A stretch of DNA of 64,000 nt. Origin: Rickettsiales bacterium. GTDB lineage: Bacteria; Pseudomonadota; Alphaproteobacteria; Rickettsiales; UBA6187. The notes beneath the pieces were generated by a model. It was not told where the DNA came from. It ran no database searches and saw only the letters and a program-made list of their open reading frames with translations. Position 1 is the stretch's first letter; the number at the start of each line of letters is the position of its first letter. Shown here piece after piece: positions 25,553 to 35,802 of the stretch. Location: contig JAOIVE010000001.1 of NCBI GenBank assembly GCA_028223895.1, positions 1 to 64,000 of the forward strand, read 5' to 3'. Made by a program: the position numbers and the translations under genes.

Positions 25553-26965
25553 ATGTCATTATTTCAGACCCAAAGACCTGATTTTTTAATATCAGGAGAA
25601 CGTGCCAGACTTATTCCTGTCATCGCAGACACCAGCAAAGAAGGGCGCATCACAAGTTGTACTCTTGCAGCGTTTATGTCCGTAAATGAGTTTGCAAAAG
25701 GGCTTCTGGATTCAATTGGTATAAGGCTTGGAAAAACTTCAAAAGTTGAATGCTTCACTGAAATCGTATTTCAGAACAAAGACAAAACGGCTTCTAAAAT
25801 CCGTCCGGACGGGCTCATTGTTGTGACCACCGGTAAGAAGCAATGGACTGCACTTGTCGAAGCAAAAATCGGAAAAGCGGAGCTGACCGCTGAACAGGTT
25901 GAGTCTTATTTGGATTTAGCAAAAGAGCACAAAATTGATGCGGTTATTACATTGTCGAATCAATTCTCCGCCACTCCAACCCACCATCCAATTACTGTAA
26001 GCAAAAACAAGCTACGTAGTGTCGGCCTTTACCATTGGTCATGGACTTTTCTTATTACAGAAGCTGTAATGTGGGTAAAATACCACGGAGTAACCGACCC
26101 CGATCAGGCATACATATTAGAAGAACTGGTGCGCTACTTGCAGCATGATGGCTCTGGGGTTTTATCTTTTGATAGCATGAACGGCACATGGAAGGATGTT
26201 TGTGCCGCAGTACAGAATCGTATAAGCCTCAAGAAAACATCCCCTGAAGTTTTAGATAGCGTAGCAAGCTGGCATCAGCTCAGCAGAAATCTTTCCCTTC
26301 ACTTAGGGCTGGCTGTAGGTGCAAATGTTGGTATTTTTCTAAAAAAGGCGCACAAAGATGATTCCAAAAAACGTCTTGATGACGACGCAGCTTTATTAGT
26401 TTCAGAGCAACTTCTGATAACAGAATTTGATGTACCTGCCGCTGCAGGAAGAATAAAGTTTGCAGCGGATGTTGAGAAACGTTGTGTTGTTGTCTCAATG
26501 CGCCTTAGAGCTCCAGAGGAAAGAGCTACTACTAAAGGCAGGATAAACTGGCTCACCAGCCAGCTTAAGAAAGCTACTAACCCTGATTTATCTGTACGTG
26601 CTATATGGCCAAGCCGAGCAGCGGATACAATGGCTTTACTCTCCGAGATTAATGAAAAAGGCGCAGATGCCTTACTTTGTGAGAACAACTCACTTAAACC
26701 GGTATCGTTCGAAGTTGTTCTAACGCGTGACATTGGTGCAAAATTTAAAGGCTCCAGAACATTTATTCAGGAATCAGGTCCATTGCTTATGGAGTTTTAT
26801 GAGCAGGCAGGGCAACATTTAAAAGAATGGGTTGCTTCAGCTCCAAAAATAAAAACAAAAAAAATAGATAATACACTTGAAGATGAAATTGATGAAACTA
26901 TAGAGAAGGAAACAGTAATTCCTTCGGTTAAGGCTGAGAAAACCAATATCAATTCAGCTGCATAA
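25553..26965 (+). CDS. Uncharacterised protein with PD-(D/E)XK nuclease-like N-terminus
   Basis: 'KIRPDGLIVVTTGKKQWTALVEAKIGKAEL' (D...ExK); opposite strand to phage genes. Confidence 0.5.
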   Translation: MSLFQTQRPDFLISGERARLIPVIADTSKEGRITSCTLAAFMSVNEFAKGLLDSIGIRLGKTSKVECFTEIVFQNKDKTASKIRPDGLIVVTTGKKQWTALVEAKIGKAELTAEQVESYLDLAKEHKIDAVITLSNQFSATPTHHPITVSKNKLRSVGLYHWSWTFLITEAVMWVKYHGVTDPDQAYILEELVRYLQHDGSGVLSFDSMNGTWKDVCAAVQNRISLKKTSPEVLDSVASWHQLSRNLSLHLGLAVGANVGIFLKKAHKDDSKKRLDDDAALLVSEQLLITEFDVPAAAGRIKFAADVEKRCVVVSMRLRAPEERATTKGRINWLTSQLKKATNPDLSVRAIWPSRAADTMALLSEINEKGADALLCENNSLKPVSFEVVLTRDIGAKFKGSRTFIQESGPLLMEFYEQAGQHLKEWVASAPKIKTKKIDNTLEDEIDETIEKETVIPSVKAEKTNINSAA

Positions 26966-26976
26966 AGCCAAATAAT

Positions 26977-27009
26977 ATCGGGTGTCTCGTTTTTGTCGAG
27001 ACACCCGAT
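26977..27009. terminator. Perfect 13-bp stem, 7-nt loop
   Basis: atcgggtgtctcg / cgagacacccgat. Confidence 0.7.
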
Positions 27010-27026
27010 TGGGATGTTGAAGCCGC

Positions 27027-27323
27027 CTAATTCTTCTCCAGCGTAGCAATCACATTCAGTTTCTTGCTGCCATATTCAAATGTTCCCCACCATTGCTCTT
27101 GCCCTGAAATTTTGCGGCGTTCAATCATTAGTGTGAAGCGGTTCACACCGACTATCTTTGCCGAGGCAAAATCTTCTAATTCAAACCATGATTTGCGTGC
27201 AGGTGTGGTTGCCATCTTCTTGACTGTGTTGGCATAAATATCCAGCAGATTTTCGATTTCATTATCGGTGCATCTGTCGTTCTGGATGTCTTCAATCATG
27301 GCTTTATAAAATAATTTGCTCAT
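27027..27323 (-). CDS. Hypothetical phage protein
   Basis: MSKLFYKAMIEDIQNDRC... Confidence 0.5.
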   Translation of the reverse strand: MSKLFYKAMIEDIQNDRCTDNEIENLLDIYANTVKKMATTPARKSWFELEDFASAKIVGVNRFTLMIERRKISGQEQWWGTFEYGSKKLNVIATLEKN

Positions 27324-27412
27324 TGTTTCCCCCTTTGTTTTGGTTGGTTTTGGTGTGTACAGTAACGCTTCTTCTGCGAAGGTAATCAACTGAATAAGAA
27401 GAGAAAATCGAA

Positions 27413-27838
27413 CTATTTCCCCTGTCGTAACTTACTCATAGCCCGCTGCCCGAAATAGAAGCTGATAATGCCTGCAAAGATGGCTTGATCTTCAGGTGTC
27501 CATAGCATCCATGGCAATCCGGAGAAAAACTGCATTAGCTTCACCAACGCATATAAAACAAAAAAGCTATATGCGATGACGGGGCGCACGGTGCCATTTA
27601 ACGTATCTACCCAGCGAATACCTGTGTTGTAGGTTTTGTAGAGCGCACGGGATTCCGCAATATCTGCCTCGACATGGATTTCTTCCAGCCGATTGCTATG
27701 CCCCTGCGCTTGCTGCTGCATCTGCAATTGCAAAATGGTGAGTTCGTGTTTTCTATCCTGATGATCTCTGATTAGTTTTAGAAAATCAGGAAATGCCGCG
27801 CTGATAAACCCCAGCAGTGATCCAAGTAATGTAACCAT
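27413..27838 (-). CDS. Putative holin (3TM GTA-holin-like)
   Basis: TM segments separated by charged helix; adjacent to lysozyme module. Confidence 0.6.
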   Translation of the reverse strand: MVTLLGSLLGFISAAFPDFLKLIRDHQDRKHELTILQLQMQQQAQGHSNRLEEIHVEADIAESRALYKTYNTGIRWVDTLNGTVRPVIAYSFFVLYALVKLMQFFSGLPWMLWTPEDQAIFAGIISFYFGQRAMSKLRQGK

Positions 27839-27839
27839 T

Positions 27840-28088
27840 TTAACCTCCGTTTATGATTGATTTTACGCCCTGCCATAATGCCACCAGCACACCAGTTGCG
27901 GCGGCGGTAACGCATGAGCGTTTTGTCCATTTGAGAATTTCATCTGAGCCGGTTCGGGATTTTCGCAAATACACCATGTCGGCCTGCATGGCGGTTGGAT
28001 CAGTGGTATCCACGCCATATTTAGTCAAAGCATCCTCGATGCCATCGCGCACAGCGCAGCGGATGGCTTTTTTTAGTTCTTCGTCCAT
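27840..28088 (-). CDS. Small phage membrane protein (DUF6127-like)
   Basis: MDEELKKAIRCAVRDGIEDAL..., C-terminal TM. Confidence 0.45.
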   Translation of the reverse strand: MDEELKKAIRCAVRDGIEDALTKYGVDTTDPTAMQADMVYLRKSRTGSDEILKWTKRSCVTAAATGVLVALWQGVKSIINGG

Positions 28089-28090
28089 GA

Positions 28091-28855
28091 TTAAAGCCTC
28101 CATTTTGCAAACAAATATGACCAAATCTTTATAATTTCAGACTCAGGAAGGATGGTTTGGTAAATAAGCAATTCACCCCATGTGGCAAAGCCTCCACCTG
28201 CACCAATTCTGCCGCCGTTTGAAGTGGCGGAAATTTTTGTAGAGCCAATGTTGCTGCTATAATTGGTACTGTTTACGGTAGTTAGAAACTTCTCGTTATC
28301 TGTTGATAATTTTAGAATATTAGGGGCGTTATCTAAAATAGGTTTGCTTTGACTATAATATCCAAATTGCAATGCTATATCGTTCGGGTTTGGCTTTACA
28401 CCATGCACCATTGGTTTTCGCCCAGTGGGGTTAAATTGGCTTCCATCTATGTATAAATATTCAGGGTAATATCCAATAGTGGCGGCATTATTAGGATGGA
28501 AAACGATAAAGGCTGTAATTGGCGGAGCGATGCCAAGATTAGGTAGGTTTAATGATGCCGTTTCAAAGCTTAGAGATTTTACACCATTTATTGACCCGAG
28601 ATTAACACTACCAACACTTGCATCAGCACGAATGGCATTTCGCTGCTTACCACTTTTATCCTTCCAAGTCGTAAGCTGTCCTTCGCTATTAAAAACATGA
28701 GTTTTTGTGTCATGAGCATCCAGCCAAAGTTCTACCTTATGTGCAAATGGTGGTACAAAATCAGTAGATAGTATATTGCGAAAACAATTCGCCATAGGGT
28801 CAGCGAAGGTATTCTGATAATGAAAAGCATTGGGCATAACAATTACCAATTCCAA
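28091..28855 (-). CDS. LamG-like tail fibre protein
   Basis: 'LWLDAHD...WKDKSGKQRNAIRAD' pattern. Confidence 0.5.
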   Translation of the reverse strand: MELVIVMPNAFHYQNTFADPMANCFRNILSTDFVPPFAHKVELWLDAHDTKTHVFNSEGQLTTWKDKSGKQRNAIRADASVGSVNLGSINGVKSLSFETASLNLPNLGIAPPITAFIVFHPNNAATIGYYPEYLYIDGSQFNPTGRKPMVHGVKPNPNDIALQFGYYSQSKPILDNAPNILKLSTDNEKFLTTVNSTNYSSNIGSTKISATSNGGRIGAGGGFATWGELLIYQTILPESEIIKIWSYLFAKWRL

Positions 28856-29547
28856 GGGCCACGGGGTTGTAAATATTGCATGGTTGCGCGGATCACGCCG
28901 CCGGTGAAATCACTACCGTTTGCGGTCAGGCGAACAGCAGTATCTGAATAAAAAGCGGTAGGGCCGATAATGCCGATATTGGTGGAGTCTTGCCCTACAC
29001 CAATTGACCCACCGAATTTGCTGGTTTCTCCACTGATTCCGACATCGAAGGACGATGCACCAGTCACGGCTGTTAGCACACGCACATTCACCGTCAGCAA
29101 AATCGAGCGATTTGGTATGGTGATGGTGGTATCTTTGGATGCACCAGAATCCACTGTCACATCTTCCTGCTGGTGACCAACACGCAGATATTCACCCGTG
29201 TCTTTCATAATCAGGCCGAATGGCACCCAAGTAGTACCGTCATAAGTTACGCGGGTATCTAAACTTTCGACTACCGCATCCATCCATTTAAATGGCGTGT
29301 AAAAAATCCAGCCACCTGTGAGATACTGCGCTATTTTATTTTCCTGTCCGGTAAAGTCGTCAGTTCCGCCAGCTCCGACTATATACAAGTCACCTTCTGT
29401 CGGGCTGCCAGGTGGAGCGGTAATGATATCAATTATGATTGGTGTAACGAACGCATCGAGGCGGTTTAGCCCCTCATTATGCGTTACTTCTTTTTGGGCT
29501 TGAGACGTAATAATATACGGCAAGCCCAACCTTCCGGTCTGGGACAT
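28843..29547 (-). CDS. DUF2793-type phage protein
   Basis: 'RLGLPYIITSQAQKEVTHNEGLNRLDAFV'. Confidence 0.75.
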   Translation of the reverse strand: MSQTGRLGLPYIITSQAQKEVTHNEGLNRLDAFVTPIIIDIITAPPGSPTEGDLYIVGAGGTDDFTGQENKIAQYLTGGWIFYTPFKWMDAVVESLDTRVTYDGTTWVPFGLIMKDTGEYLRVGHQQEDVTVDSGASKDTTITIPNRSILLTVNVRVLTAVTGASSFDVGISGETSKFGGSIGVGQDSTNIGIIGPTAFYSDTAVRLTANGSDFTGGVIRATMQYLQPRGPWNW

Positions 29548-29569
29548 GATTTTCTCCAATTAGGTTTGA

Positions 29570-32500
29570 TTAAAATGTAGCTGCCGTCGCGTATCCACGC
29601 CCCACCACAGCCGAAAGCTGGTAGATTTTTACATCCACGCTGCTTTGTACTGATCCAAAATCAGTGGTTTGATCGGCGGCAGAATAGCTGGCAGTTGCGC
29701 TAGTTACTTCAATGGTTCGCACTACGGTGCTGCCATCGAAAATATCCACCTCATAGCTTTCCGATTCCTCGCCCAGCGGAATACCCACACCATCGCGCCA
29801 TTCACCATCAACACGGCTGCGACGTATCCAGCTAATAGTTAGGTTGCCGGAACCATCACGCACACCTTTCACATGTACGGGGGCGAAGGGTTTTAAGTTC
29901 CGCCCTGTGTAGGTGAAAGCTGCTTCATCGGTATTACCGAGTGAATTACCAACGCTCACTGCCTTGTAGAATAGCTCGCGCCCGATCAGGTTATTGGCAA
30001 TGGCTGTGGTGTAAAGCGCAGGAGTGATCAGCACGAAGCGGTCACCCGCCGCGTGGCTACCAATTGCCCATTCCGTTCCCTGACGACCGCGTAGAAACTG
30101 TGTGAGTTTATACGTGCTTTCACCAATCAGCTCAGCATTTTGGAACTGTACCAACTCATCGCCGATAAGCGCGGCATTTGCACCATTGAACACCGCTAAT
30201 TCATTCACCGAAGCCAGCGAGCCGGAGGTTAGAATTACTTCCACCTCGTTCACCGTATCCCATGTTTCAAATGGGCCAGCAGGCAGGTTGGTAATAATGC
30301 TTCCAAATGTTGCCGCACCATCCATGCCAGCTAAAACAGAGAAGCTATTGCCACCGGATTCGCCACCATCATCAGAGCGGTAAATTGCCGCGCCATTCCA
30401 GTTTGCGCCATCTGCTGCCACACCAATCCTAAGAAAACACTGATTTGAGCTTGTATCGGTCGGTAGTGGCGGAGCGTCCACAAACTGCACAAGCGTATCC
30501 GGTACCAGCACTGGCGGTGTCAGCTTCTTTTGCGTTTCACCAGGCGGGGTGTAAAAGTCGTAAGAGCTGATATCCTCGGCTGCTGCGCTAATTTTCATCA
30601 GCCCGTTAGCTTCCATATCGGTTTTTACCACCCGCATTTCATGGGCTACGCCGTAAACAGTCACGGTGATAACGTCGGTCGGTTCAATCCGCACATATTT
30701 CGGCGGTAGCGTTAGCTGAAAGCTATTGCGCTCCTTCCATGCGCTATACAGCGTGATATCGGCGATCTGCTTGGCCTGCGTTGCACCCATCACAATGGGC
30801 AGATTCATGGTGACCTGTTCCACCGCTCGCACCACCTGCCGCTGCGAGGTTTGCGTGACCGGATCATAGTTAAACGGACGATCGATATAGGTCACATTCA
30901 CCCGTTGCGGCAACTCCATCTCCTGAGCGCGGACGATTTCCAAAACGTCCTGTACATCCTTTTTCCTGGACGGAATCAGGTCATCTTCCGGCACGGCTTT
31001 GACAGATTCATTGCCACGCGGTACGCATTTTAAGATGCCGTCGCTTTCCACAATATCGAAGAAAAACGATGTGGTGAGAAACTCCAGCGCATTCCGCACT
31101 GTGATGGGAGCATCGAGAATAAACCCTTCCACCGTATCGGTCAGACGCGACACATCGTAATCACTGGCCGAAAGACCAGCCGCTTGCAATAACTCCGCCA
31201 CAATCGCGCCAAGCGTGGAATTGCCCAGCTTGCCTTGCACCCAATGACCGGTCGCCCACAGGATAGAATCCTGCCATACACCTTCTAAATCAGGCCAGAA
31301 AGAAAATGGTCGTGCATCCCATGTCCAGATGAAACGGCGTGCAACAAGACCGCTATTGCCAGCTTCCTGCTCACGCGATTCCAAATAATCCAGTGTAGCA
31401 TTAAGTGCCTCGCGCTGTGCCTGAAAATCAATTCGCCCCTTTGACCCACGCGGAAAGAAGCTCTCCGAGCTGGTCGGATCATAAAACACATTGGGTTGGT
31501 TGGTGCAGCCATCCACGCTTGGAAAACCAAATTCGGTAAACCAGACAGGCTTCATTTTAGCCGTCCATGCAGTGGTGTTTGTATCTGGATTAGTATGCGT
31601 GTTTTTCCACCAATATTCCAGATTCTTCCATGCATAGGTTGGGTCACCGCCATAGCTGGTTTGCCCTGTACGTGCGACTGAATCGGCGAAGTAATAATCC
31701 CAGCCTTCGCCTTTTTCCCAATATTCAGCAATCAACTCTTCGGTAATCTGAATCTGCGGTAGATCCGGCGTTAGCGGGAAATAGCTATCAATCCCCACAA
31801 AGTCGATATTGCTGGAAGCCCAGAGCGGATCAAGATTAAACCAGCCTCCCACGCTGTGATATTCGCTCCAGTCCGCCGCATAGGTAATCTGCGTGCTACC
31901 GCCCATAATGCCTTTAACGGTTGCTGCTAGACTTACCAGTTCATTCACCGCCGGATAGCTACCAGACGTATCGGTAAAGCCGGTCATACCAATCAACTCA
32001 GAACCGATAACAAAAGCATCCGCTTTGTTCTTCACCAGATTGGCATAATGGGTGATGAACGCATTATAGCCGTTGGTTTTAGTGAACCAGCTTGCAGCAT
32101 CAGTCGCATTGGCAGGTTCAATCCGTCCGCGCCATGGCTTTGGTATGGGCGTGATGGTATCGACAAACACCATTGGATAGAGCATTACATTTAAGCCTCG
32201 GCTTTTTAGCTCATCGACGATCTGCACCACCGTATGATCGGAAGGCGTGCCGCCATAAGTTGGTGTTTCAGGGTCAAATTTCAGCACCACTTCGGCAGAG
32301 GCGCGGTTAATGCCAGCCACATTCCAATCAGCAGGCAACACCTGCGTTGTGCCTTGAAATTCCACTTTCGGGATAATTTCGCATGCACCGGCATCAAGGC
32401 TGGTGGCAAACCACGTTACCACTACCGCCACCCATTCCAGATTTGGCAGGGTTTTTTGCATCTGATCAATGGCAACCAGCACATCGGCTTCGCCTTCGTA

Positions 32501-33319
32501 ATTATGCATGTTGATATAAGATTTATCGGCTGAAGGAGTAAATCCACCACCGATAAATGAGCCGTCTTGCTTGGTTTGTATGTCTGTGCCATAGACCATT
32601 TCGCCTGCACCTGGAATCATGATCATATCGGTGATTTTGTCTTCTACGCTTGGGGTAAACTTTACCGAACGCCTTACCTCAAAGGTAAAATTGGGAATAC
32701 GATTGCCATATTCAGCCAGCGGGAAATCCTCAATCACCACATAAGCCATGCCGCGATAAGCTGGAATCGTGCCAGCCGCCAGATATTTTGCCATGATGTC
32801 GTCCACCATCTGGTCTTCTGAACCAAGATGGACATTATATTTACCCTGCGCGCTCGACAGCACATCTTCGGTCAGCACTTTGCTATCCGCCCATACACGG
32901 ATCACTTCATCAATTGCTCCTTCACAAATGGCAATTGCCAGCGTCACGAAATATTCGTAGGTCACGGTTGTCTGGCTGGTCGTGGTTTTGCCACCACCAC
33001 CGCCTTTACCGCCACCTGATGATGTTTGTGTGCTGGTTTTCTCGGTTTTTACCTCCTTGATATCGGTTGACCAGATGACGTTTCCGGCAATACGCATGGT
33101 ACCGAATATGCGTGGCACTACATTGCCGTAAGTCGAAGTCTGCGCCCGAAGGTCGGCTAGCCGTGGGCCTTCCTGAGTTGGTAGTTGCACTCGGTGATTT
33201 TTCGGAAAGAACGCACCGGCTGCCATACCACCAAGGTTTGCTCCAAGAATCGCACCGCTAGGACCGCCCAGCACAAAGCCCACCGCGCCTCCGACTACGG
33301 GTAAAACAATATCAGCCAT
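29570..33319 (-). CDS. GTA TIM-barrel / phage tail hub protein
   Basis: 1249 aa; TIM-barrel-like glycosidase region and tail hub region as in GTA gp15. Confidence 0.85.
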   Translation of the reverse strand: MADIVLPVVGGAVGFVLGGPSGAILGANLGGMAAGAFFPKNHRVQLPTQEGPRLADLRAQTSTYGNVVPRIFGTMRIAGNVIWSTDIKEVKTEKTSTQTSSGGGKGGGGGKTTTSQTTVTYEYFVTLAIAICEGAIDEVIRVWADSKVLTEDVLSSAQGKYNVHLGSEDQMVDDIMAKYLAAGTIPAYRGMAYVVIEDFPLAEYGNRIPNFTFEVRRSVKFTPSVEDKITDMIMIPGAGEMVYGTDIQTKQDGSFIGGGFTPSADKSYINMHNYEGEADVLVAIDQMQKTLPNLEWVAVVVTWFATSLDAGACEIIPKVEFQGTTQVLPADWNVAGINRASAEVVLKFDPETPTYGGTPSDHTVVQIVDELKSRGLNVMLYPMVFVDTITPIPKPWRGRIEPANATDAASWFTKTNGYNAFITHYANLVKNKADAFVIGSELIGMTGFTDTSGSYPAVNELVSLAATVKGIMGGSTQITYAADWSEYHSVGGWFNLDPLWASSNIDFVGIDSYFPLTPDLPQIQITEELIAEYWEKGEGWDYYFADSVARTGQTSYGGDPTYAWKNLEYWWKNTHTNPDTNTTAWTAKMKPVWFTEFGFPSVDGCTNQPNVFYDPTSSESFFPRGSKGRIDFQAQREALNATLDYLESREQEAGNSGLVARRFIWTWDARPFSFWPDLEGVWQDSILWATGHWVQGKLGNSTLGAIVAELLQAAGLSASDYDVSRLTDTVEGFILDAPITVRNALEFLTTSFFFDIVESDGILKCVPRGNESVKAVPEDDLIPSRKKDVQDVLEIVRAQEMELPQRVNVTYIDRPFNYDPVTQTSQRQVVRAVEQVTMNLPIVMGATQAKQIADITLYSAWKERNSFQLTLPPKYVRIEPTDVITVTVYGVAHEMRVVKTDMEANGLMKISAAAEDISSYDFYTPPGETQKKLTPPVLVPDTLVQFVDAPPLPTDTSSNQCFLRIGVAADGANWNGAAIYRSDDGGESGGNSFSVLAGMDGAATFGSIITNLPAGPFETWDTVNEVEVILTSGSLASVNELAVFNGANAALIGDELVQFQNAELIGESTYKLTQFLRGRQGTEWAIGSHAAGDRFVLITPALYTTAIANNLIGRELFYKAVSVGNSLGNTDEAAFTYTGRNLKPFAPVHVKGVRDGSGNLTISWIRRSRVDGEWRDGVGIPLGEESESYEVDIFDGSTVVRTIEVTSATASYSAADQTTDFGSVQSSVDVKIYQLSAVVGRGYATAATF

Positions 33320-33324
33320 AATTG

Positions 33325-33810
33325 TTACTTAATTGATTTGAGTTGTTTCTTTTTAAAGCGGTAAGCATGGGTCAGCATTTTCACCCATGCCATGGAAAAT
33401 GGCTGCTCGACCACCATGCCTGCGCTTGAATTACAGTGAATCAGTCCTGGACCACCACCCGGATACTGCGTGAGCAAGCCAACATGCTGCGGGTCTTTGA
33501 AGGTTTTAAATAGCAGGATATCGCCCACCGCCATTTTCTCTATCGGCACTTCGCGCAAATGCTGTTGGATGGATTTCACCAGCCGCCCTTGCTCAGGATA
33601 CATGGAATAATTGGTTTCATCCGCCGCAACGAGCGAATTGCCTTCACCGTCCTGAATACCCAGCTCATCAATGAGGCCCATAATAAGACCAATGCAATCC
33701 ACACCACCTGGACCGCGAGTTGATTTTTTTAATCTACCCTGATGGTGATAATGAGTGCCAAGCCACGTTCTCGCCTGCGCTACAATCTGTTCTGATGTGA
33801 TATTAGCCAT
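33325..33810 (-). CDS. NlpC/P60 tail peptidase
   Basis: 'ARTWLGTHYHHQG...GGVDCIGLIMGL'. Confidence 0.8.
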   Translation of the reverse strand: MANITSEQIVAQARTWLGTHYHHQGRLKKSTRGPGGVDCIGLIMGLIDELGIQDGEGNSLVAADETNYSMYPEQGRLVKSIQQHLREVPIEKMAVGDILLFKTFKDPQHVGLLTQYPGGGPGLIHCNSSAGMVVEQPFSMAWVKMLTHAYRFKKKQLKSIK

Positions 33811-34666
33811 TTCTACCTGTCTTATTTAAGGTTCCTGCGGTGGTTAGAAGTTTATCGACACCAGGAACATCCGGTTCACCGCGAAAATTAATGATGTTAC
33901 TGAATTTGCTCTGGCAGGGTTCGCGGGTTTTATCGCAGCCTGCTATGATATCGAACGTGTCACCCACCTGAATTGATTTACCCATGGGCAGTGCCAGCAC
34001 TACTTGCGTGGATGCAAATTCCTTCACTTCCATGCGCCGACCATCGTTATTGCCCGATGACCACTGAACCTCACCACCTGTGAACCAGCCAGCCGCCTGA
34101 GAAAGCGTGCTTGCCTTGAAGGTCTGGTTGTTGATGACTTCTGTGACCGTGGTAGCAACCGTAAAACCAGCCAACGCCACTTTGCATTTGCTATCGCCTA
34201 ATATGGCACGGCAGGATGGGGAGAAAACCTGACCGATTGTTTGCGACAGATGCTGCGTCAGCCCACGCACCTCCGCCTGAAACATTTGCTGGTTAATGGT
34301 GACCTCGCCAAGGCTACCTCGCTTGACCACCATTTTGCCCTGAGTCAGGTCTTCATAATTAACGATGAAGATCTCAATCTCGGCAAAATCATATAACCCA
34401 GCCAGCAATTCTTCCTCGGTAATCTTTGATGGGAAGGTCTGCCCTTCCACATCGAGATTATCCACGCTCATATTGGATTTGCTCTCCACCGTGGTGGGCG
34501 TGAATCCTGCAATGGAATCATAATCCAGACTATCAAAGGTGATCGGCTCGTCATGGTCGGTAAAACCAAGCTCCATGCCATCGGTACGGATGATTTTCCA
34601 GCAGGTGGCAAGAGTGGTTAACCCACTGGCAAAGTGCGCTTCTAATTGTGGGGATATAACCTTCAT
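33803..34666 (-). CDS. DUF2163 / TIGR02218 tail protein
   Basis: GTA-like order and 'CRAILGDSKCKVAL' motif. Confidence 0.8.
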   Translation of the reverse strand: MKVISPQLEAHFASGLTTLATCWKIIRTDGMELGFTDHDEPITFDSLDYDSIAGFTPTTVESKSNMSVDNLDVEGQTFPSKITEEELLAGLYDFAEIEIFIVNYEDLTQGKMVVKRGSLGEVTINQQMFQAEVRGLTQHLSQTIGQVFSPSCRAILGDSKCKVALAGFTVATTVTEVINNQTFKASTLSQAAGWFTGGEVQWSSGNNDGRRMEVKEFASTQVVLALPMGKSIQVGDTFDIIAGCDKTREPCQSKFSNIINFRGEPDVPGVDKLLTTAGTLNKTGRNG

Positions 34667-35262
34667 ACGCGCACCTCAATCAATGGAATGCTGCTCCAAT
34701 TCCCAGCGTCAAAGCTATCCATAGAAATTGACATCTCATCGGTATCAAAGCGCACTGGTACATCAAACTCAAAATCAGCAGAAATAATGTCGCCATCTGC
34801 AGGGGCGGTATCAAATGTGACAATGCCTGTGGTCGTATCCACGCTCACGCCGCTACTTTGCAGCACCGCACCCACATAAATATCAACCGTACCTGCCACC
34901 GGTTTGGTAATATCACGGGAAACGGCAACAGAACCGCTGGAGTAGAGCTTCACCAACTGAAATTCTGTGGTGCTGTCATCACCCACGCCGATCTGGACGT
35001 TTTCAGCCTTATAATCACTCCAATCCTTGAATCGAAAGCCCACCGCCTTTCCACGCCGCGCTCGAAAAAAGGCAATCAGTGCCGCCCACTGGCTTTCGGT
35101 TTTAATGCCAGATGCCACATTATACTTAGCGCGGGATTGGCTCCACTTGCTGTTGCGTTGCTCGTAGCCCGACACGGTGGCTACCACATCGGTCATAAAC
35201 ATAGGGCCACCGGTTGCACCATAGCTGATATCGGTGGGGAACTGGATTTCTTCAAAACTCAT
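34663..35262 (-). CDS. DUF2460 / TIGR02217 tail protein
   Basis: 'EIQFPTDISYGATGGP' and 'FFRARRGKAVGFRFKDWSDY'. Confidence 0.85.
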   Translation of the reverse strand: MSFEEIQFPTDISYGATGGPMFMTDVVATVSGYEQRNSKWSQSRAKYNVASGIKTESQWAALIAFFRARRGKAVGFRFKDWSDYKAENVQIGVGDDSTTEFQLVKLYSSGSVAVSRDITKPVAGTVDIYVGAVLQSSGVSVDTTTGIVTFDTAPADGDIISADFEFDVPVRFDTDEMSISMDSFDAGNWSSIPLIEVRV

Positions 35263-35274
35263 GGTTACACCTTA

Positions 35275-35343
35275 TATTCTGTAATATTGCTATTTACTTA
35301 CAGCTTTTATTCTGTTATATTAACTCCTATAAACAGAATATAG
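35275..35343. promoter_or_regulatory. Putative operator: TATTCTGT(A/T)ATAT direct repeats and inverted ACAGAATATAG
   Basis: 35275-35287, 35308-35320, 35333-35343. Confidence 0.5.
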
Positions 35344-35351
35344 GCTGTAAA

Positions 35352-35801
35352 ATGAGTGATAAACTGAAACACCTGCAAATACAGACGTTAGACCGCCATA
35401 TCGCGGAAATACGCGTGTGTGACCGTCCAAGTGACGGCTGGATCGCGGCTATCCGTAAATCTTTAGGCATGAGCGTGCGCCAGCTGGCAGAACGTATCGG
35501 CATCACCCAGCAATCCACCGCAAGGCTGGAAACCAACGAGACTGACGATTCCATCACCCTGAAATCACTTCGCAAAGCTGCCGAGGCACTCGATTGCCGC
35601 GTGGTTTATGCATTAATTCCCAATGAAGGCAGCTTGGAAGTCACCATCAGGAAACAGGCGATAAAAAAAGCCAGCGAGCTTGTCAAAGACGTTGACCACA
35701 CCATGCAACTTGAGGCGCAGGGCGTAGGTAATGTCGATGCCAAAATCAAAGAGCTGGCTGAAGATTTAGCAAAAAATCCTAACTCAAAATTATGGGACTA
35801 G
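35352..35801 (+). CDS. Mobile mystery protein A (XRE HTH)
   Basis: 'LDRHIAEIRVCDRPSDGWIAAIRKSLGMSVRQLAERIGITQQS'. Confidence 0.85.
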   Translation: MSDKLKHLQIQTLDRHIAEIRVCDRPSDGWIAAIRKSLGMSVRQLAERIGITQQSTARLETNETDDSITLKSLRKAAEALDCRVVYALIPNEGSLEVTIRKQAIKKASELVKDVDHTMQLEAQGVGNVDAKIKELAEDLAKNPNSKLWD

Positions 35802-35802
35802 G

